Notes: generated from the letters alone by a model not told the origin. DNA of 64,000 bases from Prochlorococcus sp. AG-363-J23 (GCA_003280245.1 QCFN01000002.1:38399-102398); one strand, 5' to 3'. Shown: positions 20,602 through 30,496, numbered from the stretch's first letter. Translations and numbers: made by a program.

Positions 20602-21852
20602 TTGTCTATTCAAAATCTTGCAGAATTGACTCGAGGTGATTTCCCTCTTTTGGATAACAAATCCGCGAGTCAACATAAATTGATTTATTTTGATCATGCG
20701 GCGACTAGCCAGAAACCTAAAGATGTAATTAATGCTTTAACTAATTACTATAGCCATTACAATGCGAATGTTCATAGAGGTGCTCATCAATTAAGTGCTA
20801 GAGCTACCGAATCTTTTGAAGGCGCCAGAGAAATTACGGCAAATTTTGTCAAGGCTAATTCTTCACGGGAGATTATATTTACTCGTAATGCTAGTGAATC
20901 AATTAACTTGGTTGCCCGTTCTTGGGGTGAGGAAAATATTCGGGAAGGTGATGAAATATTACTTACAATTATGGAGCATCATAGTAATATTGTTCCTTGG
21001 CAGATTTTGGCAAAAAAAACAGGATGCAAGTTGCGTTTTGCAGAATTAACTGTTGATGGTGAATTAGATATTGAGGATTTCTTGAGCAAGCTTTCTCATC
21101 GCACAAAATTGGTAAGCTTGGTTCACATAAGTAATTCACTTGGTTGTTGTAATCCTATTCAAGAAGTTGTTTCTATTGCGCGTAAATTTGACACATTAAT
21201 ATTGTTAGACGCTTGTCAGAGTCTTGCACATAGAGCAATAGATGTGGCATCATTAGATGTTGATTTTTTGGTGGGTTCTTCACATAAGTTATGTGGACCT
21301 ACAGGTATTGGATTCCTTTGGTCTCGAGAAGAGTTGTTGGATCAAATGCCTCCTTTTCTAGGTGGAGGTGAAATGATTCAGGAGGTTTTTCTTGATCAAA
21401 GTTCATGGTCTAATTTGCCACATAAATTTGAGGCTGGTACACCAGCCATTGCAGAGGCTATTGGTATGGGAGTGGCCATTAAATATCTCGAGAATTTGGG
21501 ATTTGAAAAGATTCAGGATTGGGAAAAAACTTTAACCACTCATCTTTTTGATTCTTTGGAATCTGTTGAGGGAATTAAAATTTATGGGCCATCTATCAAT
21601 AGGCAGCCTAATAGAGGTTCCTTGGCTTCTTTCACAATTGATGGCGTGCATGTAAATGATTTGGCTGAGTTATTAGATACAAGAGGAATATGTATTCGTA
21701 GTGGTCACCATTGTTGTCAGCCTCTGCATCGCTATTATGGAATCCCTGGGACTGCAAGGGCTAGCCTAAGCTTTACATCAACTATTGAAGAAATTAACTA
21801 TTTTAAGGATGAATTGATATCTATAGTTGACTTTTTGAAGGCTCAAATTTGA
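20602..21852 (+). CDS. sufS: Cysteine desulfurase SufS
   Basis: LIYFDHAATSQKP, NVHRGAHQLS, TIMEHHSNIVPWQ, VGSSHKLCGPTGIGFLW, RSGHHCCQPL. Probable TTG start. Confidence 0.95.
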   Translation: MSIQNLAELTRGDFPLLDNKSASQHKLIYFDHAATSQKPKDVINALTNYYSHYNANVHRGAHQLSARATESFEGAREITANFVKANSSREIIFTRNASESINLVARSWGEENIREGDEILLTIMEHHSNIVPWQILAKKTGCKLRFAELTVDGELDIEDFLSKLSHRTKLVSLVHISNSLGCCNPIQEVVSIARKFDTLILLDACQSLAHRAIDVASLDVDFLVGSSHKLCGPTGIGFLWSREELLDQMPPFLGGGEMIQEVFLDQSSWSNLPHKFEAGTPAIAEAIGMGVAIKYLENLGFEKIQDWEKTLTTHLFDSLESVEGIKIYGPSINRQPNRGSLASFTIDGVHVNDLAELLDTRGICIRSGHHCCQPLHRYYGIPGTARASLSFTSTIEEINYFKDELISIVDFLKAQI

Positions 21853-23801
21853 ATATTGAGGTGTTGCCTGAAAAACCTTTCGGTTTCGTTTAACACTTTA
21901 ATTTGCGTTTTTCCATCTTTAAAGCCATGTCCTTCTTCTTTGAACATGTATATTTCTGTAGGAATGTTATTTTTTGAGAGAGCTGCTGCCATTTTTGAGC
22001 AATGCTCTGCTGGGACTACTTTATCCTTCATTCCTTGAAAGAAAATCACAGGGCATGAAATTTTTTCTGAATTAAATAAAGGTGAAAGAGCTTTATATCT
22101 TTCTTTATGGCTATGCCAATCGCCGATGAGACTATCTAGATATCTTGCTTCGAACCTATGAGTGTTATTTGCCATTGAGGTGAGATCACTTACTGCATAA
22201 CGACAAGCTCCAACTTTGAAAATATCTGTAAAGCACAAGCAAGCCAAAGTTGTATAGCCTCCAGCGCTGCCGCCTTCTATAGCAATGCGTTTTGAATCAA
22301 CTTTGCCAGCTTTGATTAGAGCTTTGGCTGCAAGTGAACAATCCTGCACATCAACTTCTCCCCAGCGACCTAAAAGTCTTTCTCGATATTTTCTTCCGAA
22401 ACCTGTGGATCCTCCATAGTTGACATCAACTACAGCCCAACCTCGTGAAGTCCAAAATTGTATTCCTAGGTGTAGTCCTGTACTGGCCATACTTGTAGGG
22501 CCACTATGACTTTTAACTAAAAGTGGTGGAAGTTGCTCTGTTTTAGTCTTTGGTGGGTAATACCAGGCATGAGTTTTTTGTTGGTTATATCCCTTGAACC
22601 AGAAAGGCTCAGCAATGCTTATCGCTTCTTTATTTAGTATTGATTTAATGCCTGCATAATGCCTCCAAGATTGTTTCTTGATGTCTATTTCAAGTAAACC
22701 TGTGTTGCTTAAGGAGTTGCTTGCAATAGCAAAAATTTTGCCATCGTTTTGAGCACTAATCCCAGAAATATCATCAAATGGCTGATCAATTCGCTGTATG
22801 TCCCCATTGCTTTTGAGAAGATTCAGGCTCCATCTAGCATTTTTACAGAATGCGACCAAAAGATTTGGTCCGATTGATGAGATGGTTCGCATACCATAAA
22901 CCCATTGAGGCATTGCGGTCTCTGCATCAATTTGCCAGTCCCTAATCACTATTATATTTTCTCCGGGACATATATTTGCCTTGATAATATTCCACCATCC
23001 ATTGCTATCTTCTGACGCGACTAATTCATCATTGGATAACCAGTATGGTTGAAAAATAGATACTTTCCGACTATCTTTATGTCCCGCTATTAATGATTGC
23101 TTTATAATATTTCCACTATCTGTTAACTCGCCTAACCATAGTTGACTAGCATCCCATGGCATTGAATTTTGTTCCCATTCAACCCATGCAATTTTTCTTC
23201 CATTAGGGCTTAATGTTGCATAGCCAATAAAGTCCCTAGGCTTATAAATAATTTTTGGTTTTTGTTCTGCTTTCTTTAAGGAAAGGCTTACTAGAAAATC
23301 TTGCCCATCTTTTTCCATTACACCTATCCAGATTTGCCGTACTGAATCAATTAGGCCATCAGCGAGTGAAAAGGTACCTTGTTTAGATATTCGAATTGCG
23401 GGGGTTTTAGGTGTTAGCCATAACAAATCTTCCTTGACCTCTTTGTTCAAGCCTTCCCATGTTTGTGTCCATACAGATCCATCTGGGGTTTCACTCCAAG
23501 CAAGGATCAGATTATTCTCTTCTGCAATTGTTGCTATTAATCCACCTCCATATCCGTGAACATTGCTACGAAGGTTGCGGGGTGCTGGCGTTAATTCTTG
23601 GGGCTTAAGGTCGTTTCGATTCCAGGGTCTAAAAAGAACAGTTGTTCGTCCACCTTCATCAGGTCGCTGCTCAAGCCAAAGAATCCAGTTTCCAATTAAA
23701 TGAGGCTCTTTCAGCGAAGGAGTTTTTCCTACGGCCAGTGAAGCAGGAACTTTTTTAAAAACTTTGTTGCTGGCTTGTAATGGTTGGTTTTTAGGTTTCA
23801 T
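21843..23801 (-). CDS. S9-family prolyl oligopeptidase-like peptidase
   Basis: Beta-propeller region, then KSHSGPTSMASTGLHLGIQFWTSRGWAVVDVNYGGSTGFGRKYR, IEGGSAGGYTTLACL, EGHGF. Confidence 0.9.
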   Translation of the reverse strand: MKPKNQPLQASNKVFKKVPASLAVGKTPSLKEPHLIGNWILWLEQRPDEGGRTTVLFRPWNRNDLKPQELTPAPRNLRSNVHGYGGGLIATIAEENNLILAWSETPDGSVWTQTWEGLNKEVKEDLLWLTPKTPAIRISKQGTFSLADGLIDSVRQIWIGVMEKDGQDFLVSLSLKKAEQKPKIIYKPRDFIGYATLSPNGRKIAWVEWEQNSMPWDASQLWLGELTDSGNIIKQSLIAGHKDSRKVSIFQPYWLSNDELVASEDSNGWWNIIKANICPGENIIVIRDWQIDAETAMPQWVYGMRTISSIGPNLLVAFCKNARWSLNLLKSNGDIQRIDQPFDDISGISAQNDGKIFAIASNSLSNTGLLEIDIKKQSWRHYAGIKSILNKEAISIAEPFWFKGYNQQKTHAWYYPPKTKTEQLPPLLVKSHSGPTSMASTGLHLGIQFWTSRGWAVVDVNYGGSTGFGRKYRERLLGRWGEVDVQDCSLAAKALIKAGKVDSKRIAIEGGSAGGYTTLACLCFTDIFKVGACRYAVSDLTSMANNTHRFEARYLDSLIGDWHSHKERYKALSPLFNSEKISCPVIFFQGMKDKVVPAEHCSKMAAALSKNNIPTEIYMFKEEGHGFKDGKTQIKVLNETERFFRQHLNIQI

Positions 23802-23815
23802 ATTATTTTTCAGGG

Positions 23816-24472
23816 ATGGGGCGATTAATGCCTAAAATCCTTATGTCGACAACCCCATGGTTTTCTTTGGCTAGAAGCTTTGCTCAATTAGCTCGCAACG
23901 CCGAGAAGTCTCAGTCTTCTGTTTCGGTAGTTAAGGAGCCCTTGGAGAATCCACCGATGGAAATCCATACTCTTGGGGAGAAGGTCTTAAGGCAGTCTGC
24001 GCGCAGAATTACTAAGGTTGATGAAACGATAAGAGATTTAGCAAGGGACATGCTTCGTAGCATGTATTCAGCTAAGGGAATTGGACTTGCAGCACCTCAA
24101 GTGGGAGTTCATAAACAGCTATTAGTTATTGATCTGGATATTGAGACTCCAACCACTCCGCCTATTGTTCTTATCAACCCAGAAATTATTGGTACAAGTG
24201 CAGGCTTGGAAACTTATGAGGAAGGATGTTTGAGTATTCCAGGAGTTTATTTAAACGTGATTAGACCCTCTGGGGTAAAGGTAAGTTTTCGTGATGAGAT
24301 GGGTAGACCTAAAAAAATGAATGTTGATGGACTTTTAGCTAGATGCATACAGCATGAGATGGACCATTTAAAAGGAGTTCTTTTTGTTGATCGTGTTACT
24401 GATCATGAGAACCTAGTTAAGGAGTTGAAGGATCATGGATTCAATACTAAAGATGTGAGGTCGTTTGAGTAG
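23816..24472 (+). CDS. def: Peptide deformylase
   Basis: GIGLAAPQVGV, EEGCLSIPGV, QHEMDHLKGVLF. Confidence 0.96.
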   Translation: MGRLMPKILMSTTPWFSLARSFAQLARNAEKSQSSVSVVKEPLENPPMEIHTLGEKVLRQSARRITKVDETIRDLARDMLRSMYSAKGIGLAAPQVGVHKQLLVIDLDIETPTTPPIVLINPEIIGTSAGLETYEEGCLSIPGVYLNVIRPSGVKVSFRDEMGRPKKMNVDGLLARCIQHEMDHLKGVLFVDRVTDHENLVKELKDHGFNTKDVRSFE

Positions 24473-24568
24473 TTTTCCCTTGTGAATTTAATTTGATATT
24501 TTTTGGAATTTGAATGCTGGGGTCAACTTGCTAAATTAGTGACTTGCAAATTTTTACTGTTTTTGTTT

Positions 24569-24739
24569 ATGACTCAGGTTACGGTTGGGGAAAACGAAGG
24601 AGTTGAATCCGCTTTAAGACGTTTTAAGCGCCAGGTTTCCAAGGCAGGAATTTTTATTGATCTCAAGCGTTTGCGTCATCATGAGACTCCTTTTGAAAAA
24701 TATAAGCGTAAGGCCCAACAGCGCCGCCGCCGCCGCTGA
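24569..24739 (+). CDS. rpsU: 30S ribosomal protein S21
   Basis: [56 protein letters not shown]; the track ORF start (24503) is too far upstream. Confidence 0.93.
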   Translation: MTQVTVGENEGVESALRRFKRQVSKAGIFIDLKRLRHHETPFEKYKRKAQQRRRRR

Positions 24740-24874
24740 GTGTTGCCTCCATCTAGAAGGTTAAAGCAGATGAGGTTGCTTTTATATTGAGAAAAAGAAT
24801 TAAATCAGTGTAATTACTCTGTGCGACTGACTTGGTAACCGACAAACTGAAAGAGAGTTCCTTTAGAGGCGATC

Positions 24875-25021
24875 ATGTCAAAATCTGTTTATGGAATCCG
24901 TCTTTGGCTAGCAGAAGCTCTTGAGTTTACTTTGAGGAATCCGATGGATGATAAAAATCAGCCACCTTTGATTGGCCCACAGCCATATAGGGATAAGCCT
25001 ATTAAGTCTCGTCATTTTTGA
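24875..25021 (+). CDS. Small protein (48 aa), hypothetical
   Basis: Manual translation MSKSVYGIRLWLAEALEFTLRNPMDDKNQPPLIGPQPYRDKPIKSRHF*, in an otherwise empty gap. Confidence 0.6.
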   Translation: MSKSVYGIRLWLAEALEFTLRNPMDDKNQPPLIGPQPYRDKPIKSRHF

Positions 25022-25190
25022 TTATTATTGTTGATTTGTTATAGAGCTACATTTGTTCTACTTTGTTTGTAAAAATCTTGTGTTTTTTGTGCTTCAATTA
25101 TTTATCTATATTGATTCCTTTAAGCTTCTAGCTGTTTATTTTTAGCTGTTAACTCAGTGAGGTGTAATCTTTAAATGGATAGTAATTCTC

Positions 25191-25544
25191 ATGGATGATG
25201 CTATGGCGAGTGAAACTATCTTTAGTCAAATTCTAAGAGGAGAGTTGCCTTGTGATGAGGTATATAGTGATGAGCTTTGCTTAGCTTTTCGAGACATAGA
25301 GCCTCAGGCCCCTGTTCATATATTGCTTATACCCAGGAAGCCAATTGTAAATCTCACGCACATTGATGTCGAAGATAAAGAGTTGTTAGGTCATTTGTTG
25401 ATTATTGCTTCTAAAGTCGCACGGTCAGAGGGACTGGAGAGTTGGAGAACAGTAGTAAATAACGGTGTAGATGCGGGACAGACGGTTTTTCATCTTCATA
25501 TTCATATAATTGGTGGGCGTCCTCTTTCTTGGCCACCTGGTTAA
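25191..25544 (+). CDS. HIT-family (histidine triad) protein
   Basis: AFRDIEPQAPVHILLIPRKPI and GQTVFHLHIHIIGGRPLSWPPG. Internal ATG at 25203 is an alternative start. Confidence 0.94.
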   Translation: MDDAMASETIFSQILRGELPCDEVYSDELCLAFRDIEPQAPVHILLIPRKPIVNLTHIDVEDKELLGHLLIIASKVARSEGLESWRTVVNNGVDAGQTVFHLHIHIIGGRPLSWPPG

Positions 25545-25569
25545 GAGGTCTGAGTGAAAGAATATCTAA

Positions 25570-27558
25570 ATGACAACAACTTTTCGCGAGGCTAAGAAGG
25601 GCCTTCGTAGTCAATTGGAGAAGCTTCGTCGTCTGGCGCAGCCTTTTTTTCTTCCTTTGGATCAAGCCAATGGATGGCAATTTATTGGATTATTGCTAGC
25701 TCTTCTTTTTTGTGTAGGTGGCATTGTTTTGCTTGCTCTCACAGGACTTGTAGAGCTTTTTGAGGGATTTCAGCCAGTTTTAACTGAGAAGTATTTTGGT
25801 GGAGTTGTTGGAACTATTGAAAAGATTTGGAGCACAAATTGGGGTGTAGTTGCCTTGGGGCTGTTTTTCTTAGGAGCGGCAAGCTTCTTTGGAATGCGAC
25901 AACAACTAAGAAATAGGAGATGGATTCATTGGTCTTTCCTTGGTGTAATTGTATTAATGCTTCTCGCAGTTAATGGCATTAATGCAGGGATAGGTTTTAT
26001 TGCTAGAGATTTAACAAACGCATTGGTGGCAAAGCAAGAGGATGGTTTTTATAGAATTTTGGGAATCTATGCCTGTTGTTTTGTTGTTGCATTGCCAATT
26101 CGGGTTTCTCAAATATTCTTTACTTTGAAACTTGGTTTGATATGGAGAGAATGGCTGTCACGCACTTTAATTTCTGATTATATGAGCAATCGTGCTTATT
26201 ATATTTTAAATCCTAATGATGAACTTGAAACTGATGTAGATAACCCAGATCAACGAATAACTGATGATACAAGAGCATTTACTGGGCAAAGTTTGCAGTT
26301 TACTTTGGGGATATTTGACGCACTTTTAACATTTTCACTCAATATAATTATTTTATGGAGCATTAGTAGAACACTAACTCTTTCTTTGTTTGGATATGCA
26401 GCTTTTGCAACTTCAGTTCTTGTGATTTCAGGTCGGAACTTGGTAAGAATAGACTTTGATCAATTGCGTTATGAAGCTGACTTCCGTTATGGATTAGTTC
26501 ATGTTCGTGATAATGCTGAGTCTATAGCTTTTTATTCTGGTGAGGAGCCTGAAATCTCTGAAACCAAGAGAAGACTTAATGAAGTCGTAAGGAATTTCAA
26601 CTTACTTATAATATGGAGAGTGATTATTGATGTTATGCGTCGGTCAATTGGATATGCGGGGAATTTCTTTCCTTATTTAGTTATGGCTGTCCCATATTTC
26701 GCAGGCGAGATTGATTACGGTGGATTTATTCAGGCGAATTTTGCATTTAGTATGGTTGAAGGATCATTATTTTTCGTTGTTAATCAAATTGAGGAACTTG
26801 CTAAGTTTACAGCTGGAATAAGCCGACTTGAGGGGTTTCAGTCTAAAGTTGAGCAGGTAAGTAGTAATAGAAATTTGAATCAGATACAAGAATCATCTGA
26901 TTCTAAGTCTATATTAGTAAGCAATGCTGAGTTATACTCTCCTGGCAGCAATAAGCCAATAATAAGCTCGTTAAATTTAAGCATTAATGAGACTGATAGA
27001 TTGTTGGTTGTTGGCCCCTCGGGATGCGGAAAAACATCACTCTTGAGAATGATTAGTGGTCTATGGAAGCCTAAAGAAGGAGTTATTGAGAGGCCAAAAA
27101 TAGGTGAGTTATTGTTTATTCCTCAGAAGCCCTATATGATTTTAGGCTCTTTAAGAGAGCAACTTTGTTATCCAACTCAAGAAGATAGATTTAGCGATGA
27201 ACAACTTCGCTCTGTTTTGGATGAGGTGAATCTTGGTGAATTTATTGAACGTTACCCTGATTTTGATGTTAAGCAGGATTGGCCTCGTATACTTTCATTG
27301 GGTGAGCAACAGAGACTTGCTTTTGGGCGTTTATTGCTTAATGCGCCAAGATTTGTTGTTTTGGATGAGGCAACCAGTGCTTTAGATGTCAAGACTGAGA
27401 AACATCTTTATAACTTGCTTAAGGAGCGTGATCTTGCTGTAATTAGTGTTGGCCATAGGCCTACTCTAATAGAATTTCATGATTCAGTGTTGGAGCTGGT
27501 GGGAGACGGCAACTGGCGTCTGATGCCAACCTCTGGCTATCAAGTTGACCGCTATTGA
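25570..27558 (+). CDS. ABC transporter, fused TM/ATPase half-transporter (ABC_membrane_2/ABCD-type)
   Basis: N-terminal multi-TM with NRAYYILNPNDELETDVDNPDQRITDDTRAF (YY...NPDQR EAA-like motif), C-terminal Walker A GPSGCGKTSLLRMISGLW and LSLGEQQRLAFGRLLLNAPRFVVLDEATSALD. Confidence 0.9.
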   Translation: MTTTFREAKKGLRSQLEKLRRLAQPFFLPLDQANGWQFIGLLLALLFCVGGIVLLALTGLVELFEGFQPVLTEKYFGGVVGTIEKIWSTNWGVVALGLFFLGAASFFGMRQQLRNRRWIHWSFLGVIVLMLLAVNGINAGIGFIARDLTNALVAKQEDGFYRILGIYACCFVVALPIRVSQIFFTLKLGLIWREWLSRTLISDYMSNRAYYILNPNDELETDVDNPDQRITDDTRAFTGQSLQFTLGIFDALLTFSLNIIILWSISRTLTLSLFGYAAFATSVLVISGRNLVRIDFDQLRYEADFRYGLVHVRDNAESIAFYSGEEPEISETKRRLNEVVRNFNLLIIWRVIIDVMRRSIGYAGNFFPYLVMAVPYFAGEIDYGGFIQANFAFSMVEGSLFFVVNQIEELAKFTAGISRLEGFQSKVEQVSSNRNLNQIQESSDSKSILVSNAELYSPGSNKPIISSLNLSINETDRLLVVGPSGCGKTSLLRMISGLWKPKEGVIERPKIGELLFIPQKPYMILGSLREQLCYPTQEDRFSDEQLRSVLDEVNLGEFIERYPDFDVKQDWPRILSLGEQQRLAFGRLLLNAPRFVVLDEATSALDVKTEKHLYNLLKERDLAVISVGHRPTLIEFHDSVLELVGDGNWRLMPTSGYQVDRY

Positions 27559-27563
27559 ATTGA

Positions 27564-27815
27564 TTGATGAATCAAATTAAAGACGATCTAGCAGGTGATC
27601 AGATTCCTTCAGCAGATTCTAAAGATGAATCTGCTGATACAAAAGTTGAGACACCTGCAACAAGTGCCACTACTCCTGACATTCCTGAATTTGGATGGAG
27701 TGCTTATGCGGAAAGAGTTAATGGACGTTTTGCCATGATTGGCTTCCTGTCTGTGTTGCTCATTGAGCTTTTCTCTAAAGACTCCTTCTTGCATTGGGTT
27801 GGTCTACTTAGATGA
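27564..27815 (+). CDS. hli: High-light-inducible (Hli/CAB/ELIP-like) protein
   Basis: C-terminal FGWSAYAERVNGRFAMIGFLSVLLIELFSKDSFLHWVGL; Hli chlorophyll-binding motif ExxNGRxAMIGF. Confidence 0.93.
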   Translation: MMNQIKDDLAGDQIPSADSKDESADTKVETPATSATTPDIPEFGWSAYAERVNGRFAMIGFLSVLLIELFSKDSFLHWVGLLR

Positions 27816-27837
27816 AATAATGGATCTCATTTATGGA

Positions 27838-28320
27838 TTAATTTGGCAGACGTAATAAGTCAACTTCCCAATAGCCGTCTCTACTAACCTGTACTGCAAG
27901 TAATTTCCCAGTAGCATCAATACTTACCTTTTTAGGTATTCCAGCTGGGTTTATTTCTAGGAGCTGTAATGTGCCAAAATTTCTTCTATATAGTAGTAAT
28001 TCTGTTCGATTTCCTCTCTGGCGAATTAAGGCTAATCGTTGGCCATCTGCAGAAAGACTAACGCTGATTGGTTGAGAATCTTGACTATTTAAACCTGGCA
28101 AAGGAACTCGAGTTCGACTTAATAGGTTTGTTAACTCTATTCTCTCTTTGCCGTTGTATAAAGCTAGTGATGCTAACCATTTTATCCCTAGAGAAGGCTC
28201 ACGGTTATTTGTAGAAGATTTGAGGATGGTGTTGTTTATTTCAGGTAAAGGTTGCATTGATGCATTTGTACAACTACTAAGTGTTAGTAGAAGAGTTAAC
28301 GCTAAAGAGAGATAGATCAT
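27838..28320 (-). CDS. TolB-like/beta-propeller lipoprotein
   Basis: Lipobox LLLTLSSCTN; repeats such as ISVSLSADGQRLALIRQRGNRTELLLYRR. Confidence 0.75.
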   Translation of the reverse strand: MIYLSLALTLLLTLSSCTNASMQPLPEINNTILKSSTNNREPSLGIKWLASLALYNGKERIELTNLLSRTRVPLPGLNSQDSQPISVSLSADGQRLALIRQRGNRTELLLYRRNFGTLQLLEINPAGIPKKVSIDATGKLLAVQVSRDGYWEVDLLRLPN

Positions 28321-28336
28321 TATTGAAAAATTATAC

Positions 28337-28879
28337 TCATTGACTTTGATTTAAAGATGTAGATCCACGAATCCCTATTGGTTCATCAGGTTCAATTATC
28401 GTTTGGAGGTTAAATAATTCAATTCGCGATGTACCCTTTCCTGTTAATTCCATGGCGAGTTGGCGAGCATCTGGAGAAAGGCTTATTCGAATTGGATATT
28501 TGTTACCAGGCAAGCTCAGAGGATGGATTTGTCCTGACAATCGATCTGTTATTACTGCCATACGTTTACCACCACGTTGAATTATTACTGCCAGATATCT
28601 TCCATTCCAACTAAGTGATGGAGAGCTATGAGGCTGATGGCTAGAAAGATGCTTTAGAGGTATCACTTTCTTGGTTTTTACCTCTTGTAGTTGTGTTGTT
28701 GCGCGACCTCTCTGATTAATAATTAAGGCAATGAATTTGCCGTTTCCACTTAGGGCAGGATCTTGTTGGTTTCTTTTAATGAAACTATTTGATGGCCTAC
28801 TTATAGGGTTTGCACAACTGCTTAGACAAAAAAAGCCAACTAGTATGGCAAGCTTTAAATGGGAGAGAGAGAAATTCAG
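28337..28879 (-). CDS. TolB-like/beta-propeller lipoprotein (probable CTG start; the track ORF is N-terminally truncated)
   Basis: The open frame extends upstream of the track ORF: LNFSLSHLKLAILVGFFCLSSCANPISRPSNSFIKRNQQDPALSGNGKFIALIINQRGRATTQLQEVKTKK VIPLKHLSS... Lipobox CLSSC; in-frame TGA immediately upstream, and CTG is the only near-cognate start placed before the signal peptide. Confidence 0.65.
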   Translation of the reverse strand: MNFSLSHLKLAILVGFFCLSSCANPISRPSNSFIKRNQQDPALSGNGKFIALIINQRGRATTQLQEVKTKKVIPLKHLSSHQPHSSPSLSWNGRYLAVIIQRGGKRMAVITDRLSGQIHPLSLPGNKYPIRISLSPDARQLAMELTGKGTSRIELFNLQTIIEPDEPIGIRGSTSLNQSQ

Positions 28880-29829
28880 TCGTCAAAACGGGAAGTGTTA
28901 TCCCGGGGCCTAGTTCTTGTTGGAGATCCCATACTTGTGTTTGAAGATTGAGATCTGTTTTTAGTGGATTCTCGCGAGACTGATCTTGCCCTCGAGATAT
29001 TTTTTCTATTAGATAAAGGAGAGAATGTCGCATCTTCAGCTTCCGAGTCAATTGGAGTTCCTCGAGGAATTCCTTTAGAGGGAAAGTCCCGTTTTCTAGA
29101 TATTTCTTCTCTATCAACGTCTCTAGTACTCCTGCTCCTAGATCCCTGAGTACTTGCTGTAGGGCGACTTCCTCTCCGTTGTGTTTGACGTATGACCCGC
29201 CTTTCTCCAAAATCTGATCTATTTGTGATATCTGCATCATTTTCATCGGAGTTAAATCTTGAGAGTCTTCGTGATCTCTGAGGATTTTCATCCCAAGAAT
29301 TATCACTTCTTGGACTTCTCCTACTTGCAGCTCTTTCAGGGATTGCGGCTCTTGAAGAACGTCTTGGTCGGTATGAATCTTCTTCCAGGTCATTCTCTGG
29401 GGCTTCTACTCGCCCTGAGAACCTTCTCCTGCGCGAATTGGATTCATCAAATTGATCAAAATTGTTGTATTGATCTTCCCATTCATTGTTGAAACGGTTT
29501 CCTCCTGGCATTCGTGGAGATGCTGGATCTTCATCGAAGTAGGAAGATTTTCGTGCTTGATCAGTAGCTACTCCTCTTAAACGTACGCTTTCGTAGCCAA
29601 AAAATACTGTGGTTCCTGCGAGAAGGAATTGTCCAAATTGCAAAATGGGATCTAATCGCCAGCCTTGGAAGAACAGGATGCCACCGCAAAGCAATCCAAT
29701 TGCTGCAAAAAATACGTCGTAGTCCCTGGCTAAGGCAGGTTTAAAACTACGCATGAAATACAACCCTGCACCGCACACAGCAAGCACAATGCCCACAATG
29801 CTGGCCCAGTTGAGACTCGCATTGACCAA
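28876..29829 (-). CDS. ycf66: Ycf66-family protein
   Basis: N-terminus MVNASLNWASIVGIVLAVCGAGLYFMRSFKPALARDYDVFFAAIGLLCGGILFFQGWRLDPILQFGQFLLAGTTVFFGYESVRLRG; long low-complexity Arg/Ser-rich tail. Confidence 0.9.
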   Translation of the reverse strand: MVNASLNWASIVGIVLAVCGAGLYFMRSFKPALARDYDVFFAAIGLLCGGILFFQGWRLDPILQFGQFLLAGTTVFFGYESVRLRGVATDQARKSSYFDEDPASPRMPGGNRFNNEWEDQYNNFDQFDESNSRRRRFSGRVEAPENDLEEDSYRPRRSSRAAIPERAASRRSPRSDNSWDENPQRSRRLSRFNSDENDADITNRSDFGERRVIRQTQRRGSRPTASTQGSRSRSTRDVDREEISRKRDFPSKGIPRGTPIDSEAEDATFSPLSNRKNISRARSVSRESTKNRSQSSNTSMGSPTRTRPRDNTSRFDD

Positions 29830-29912
29830 AGTGGGGCCCCCTTTTACTGAACTGAGTAGAGGCTGAACATCAGCCTCATTTTTCTCAGTCTACGAAGTAT
29901 GCAAGAAGAACC

Positions 29913-30086
29913 CTAGCGAGAAGATCTGGAAACTTGGTCCTTCTGGGCTATCCAGATTAGTGCGAATGCTGCGGGAGCAACTATTAGGATTCCTGCCCAA
30001 ATAATGCTGCCTACAGAACCCTCGACTGAGTTTTTCCAAACTTCCTGGGAAACGTTGAGCAAAAGGTTGAGAGAAGAGAGAGTCAT
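29913..30086 (-). CDS. psbX: Photosystem II protein PsbX
   Basis: Manual translation MTLSSLNLLLNVSQEVWKNSVEGSVGSIIWAGILIVAPAAFALIWIAQKDQVSRSSR*; single-TM PsbX pattern (GxIxxAxLIVxPAAxxLIxxxQKD) and psbX-ycf66 adjacency. The track shows only an out-of-frame ORF here. Confidence 0.88.
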   Translation of the reverse strand: MTLSSLNLLLNVSQEVWKNSVEGSVGSIIWAGILIVAPAAFALIWIAQKDQVSRSSR

Positions 30087-30136
30087 AAGAGCTTTTACTT
30101 GGGCAAGACAAGACTTGGTAATACTAGTAATTAACG

Positions 30137-30496
30137 ATGACTTTCTACGATGAAAGCGTTGATGCTTTGAGCTTTGTGACGCCTTTCATGATTGCGGCTC
30201 TTCCAAAATTTCATTTTGTTGTGGGATTGGTCCTTGCTTCTTTGACTTTGGCCTTCTTGGCAAGGCTTGTATTGACTTGGTATCCGGAGGTAAATCTAAA
30301 AAAAGGTTTTTGGGGTTTAGTCTTTTTACCGACAGAGCCAATACTGGCTTTGACTAGAAGGTTCGTTGCCCCTATTGGTGGAGTGGATGTGACGCCAGTG
30401 ATATGGCTTGGTATTGTCAGCCTTGTGAGGGAATTGCTGGTTGGTCAACAGGGTTTGATGTCCCAGCTTTTATTAAAGAATCAGGGAATTGGTTGA
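30137..30496 (+). CDS. YggT-family membrane protein
   Basis: VLTWYPEVNLKKGFWGLVFLPTEPILALTRRFVAPIGGVDVTPVIWLGIVSLVRELL. Confidence 0.88.
   Translation: MTFYDESVDALSFVTPFMIAALPKFHFVVGLVLASLTLAFLARLVLTWYPEVNLKKGFWGLVFLPTEPILALTRRFVAPIGGVDVTPVIWLGIVSLVRELLVGQQGLMSQLLLKNQGIG

Noticed and set aside
28797-29393. ORF 28797..29393(-), MTWKKIHTDQDVLQEPQ...
   Set aside because: Out-of-frame reading of the repetitive Arg/Ser-rich tail of ycf66.
29890-30111. ORF 29890..30111(-), MSCPSKSSYDSLF...
   Set aside because: Out of frame with psbX, which occupies the same DNA with a recognisable product.
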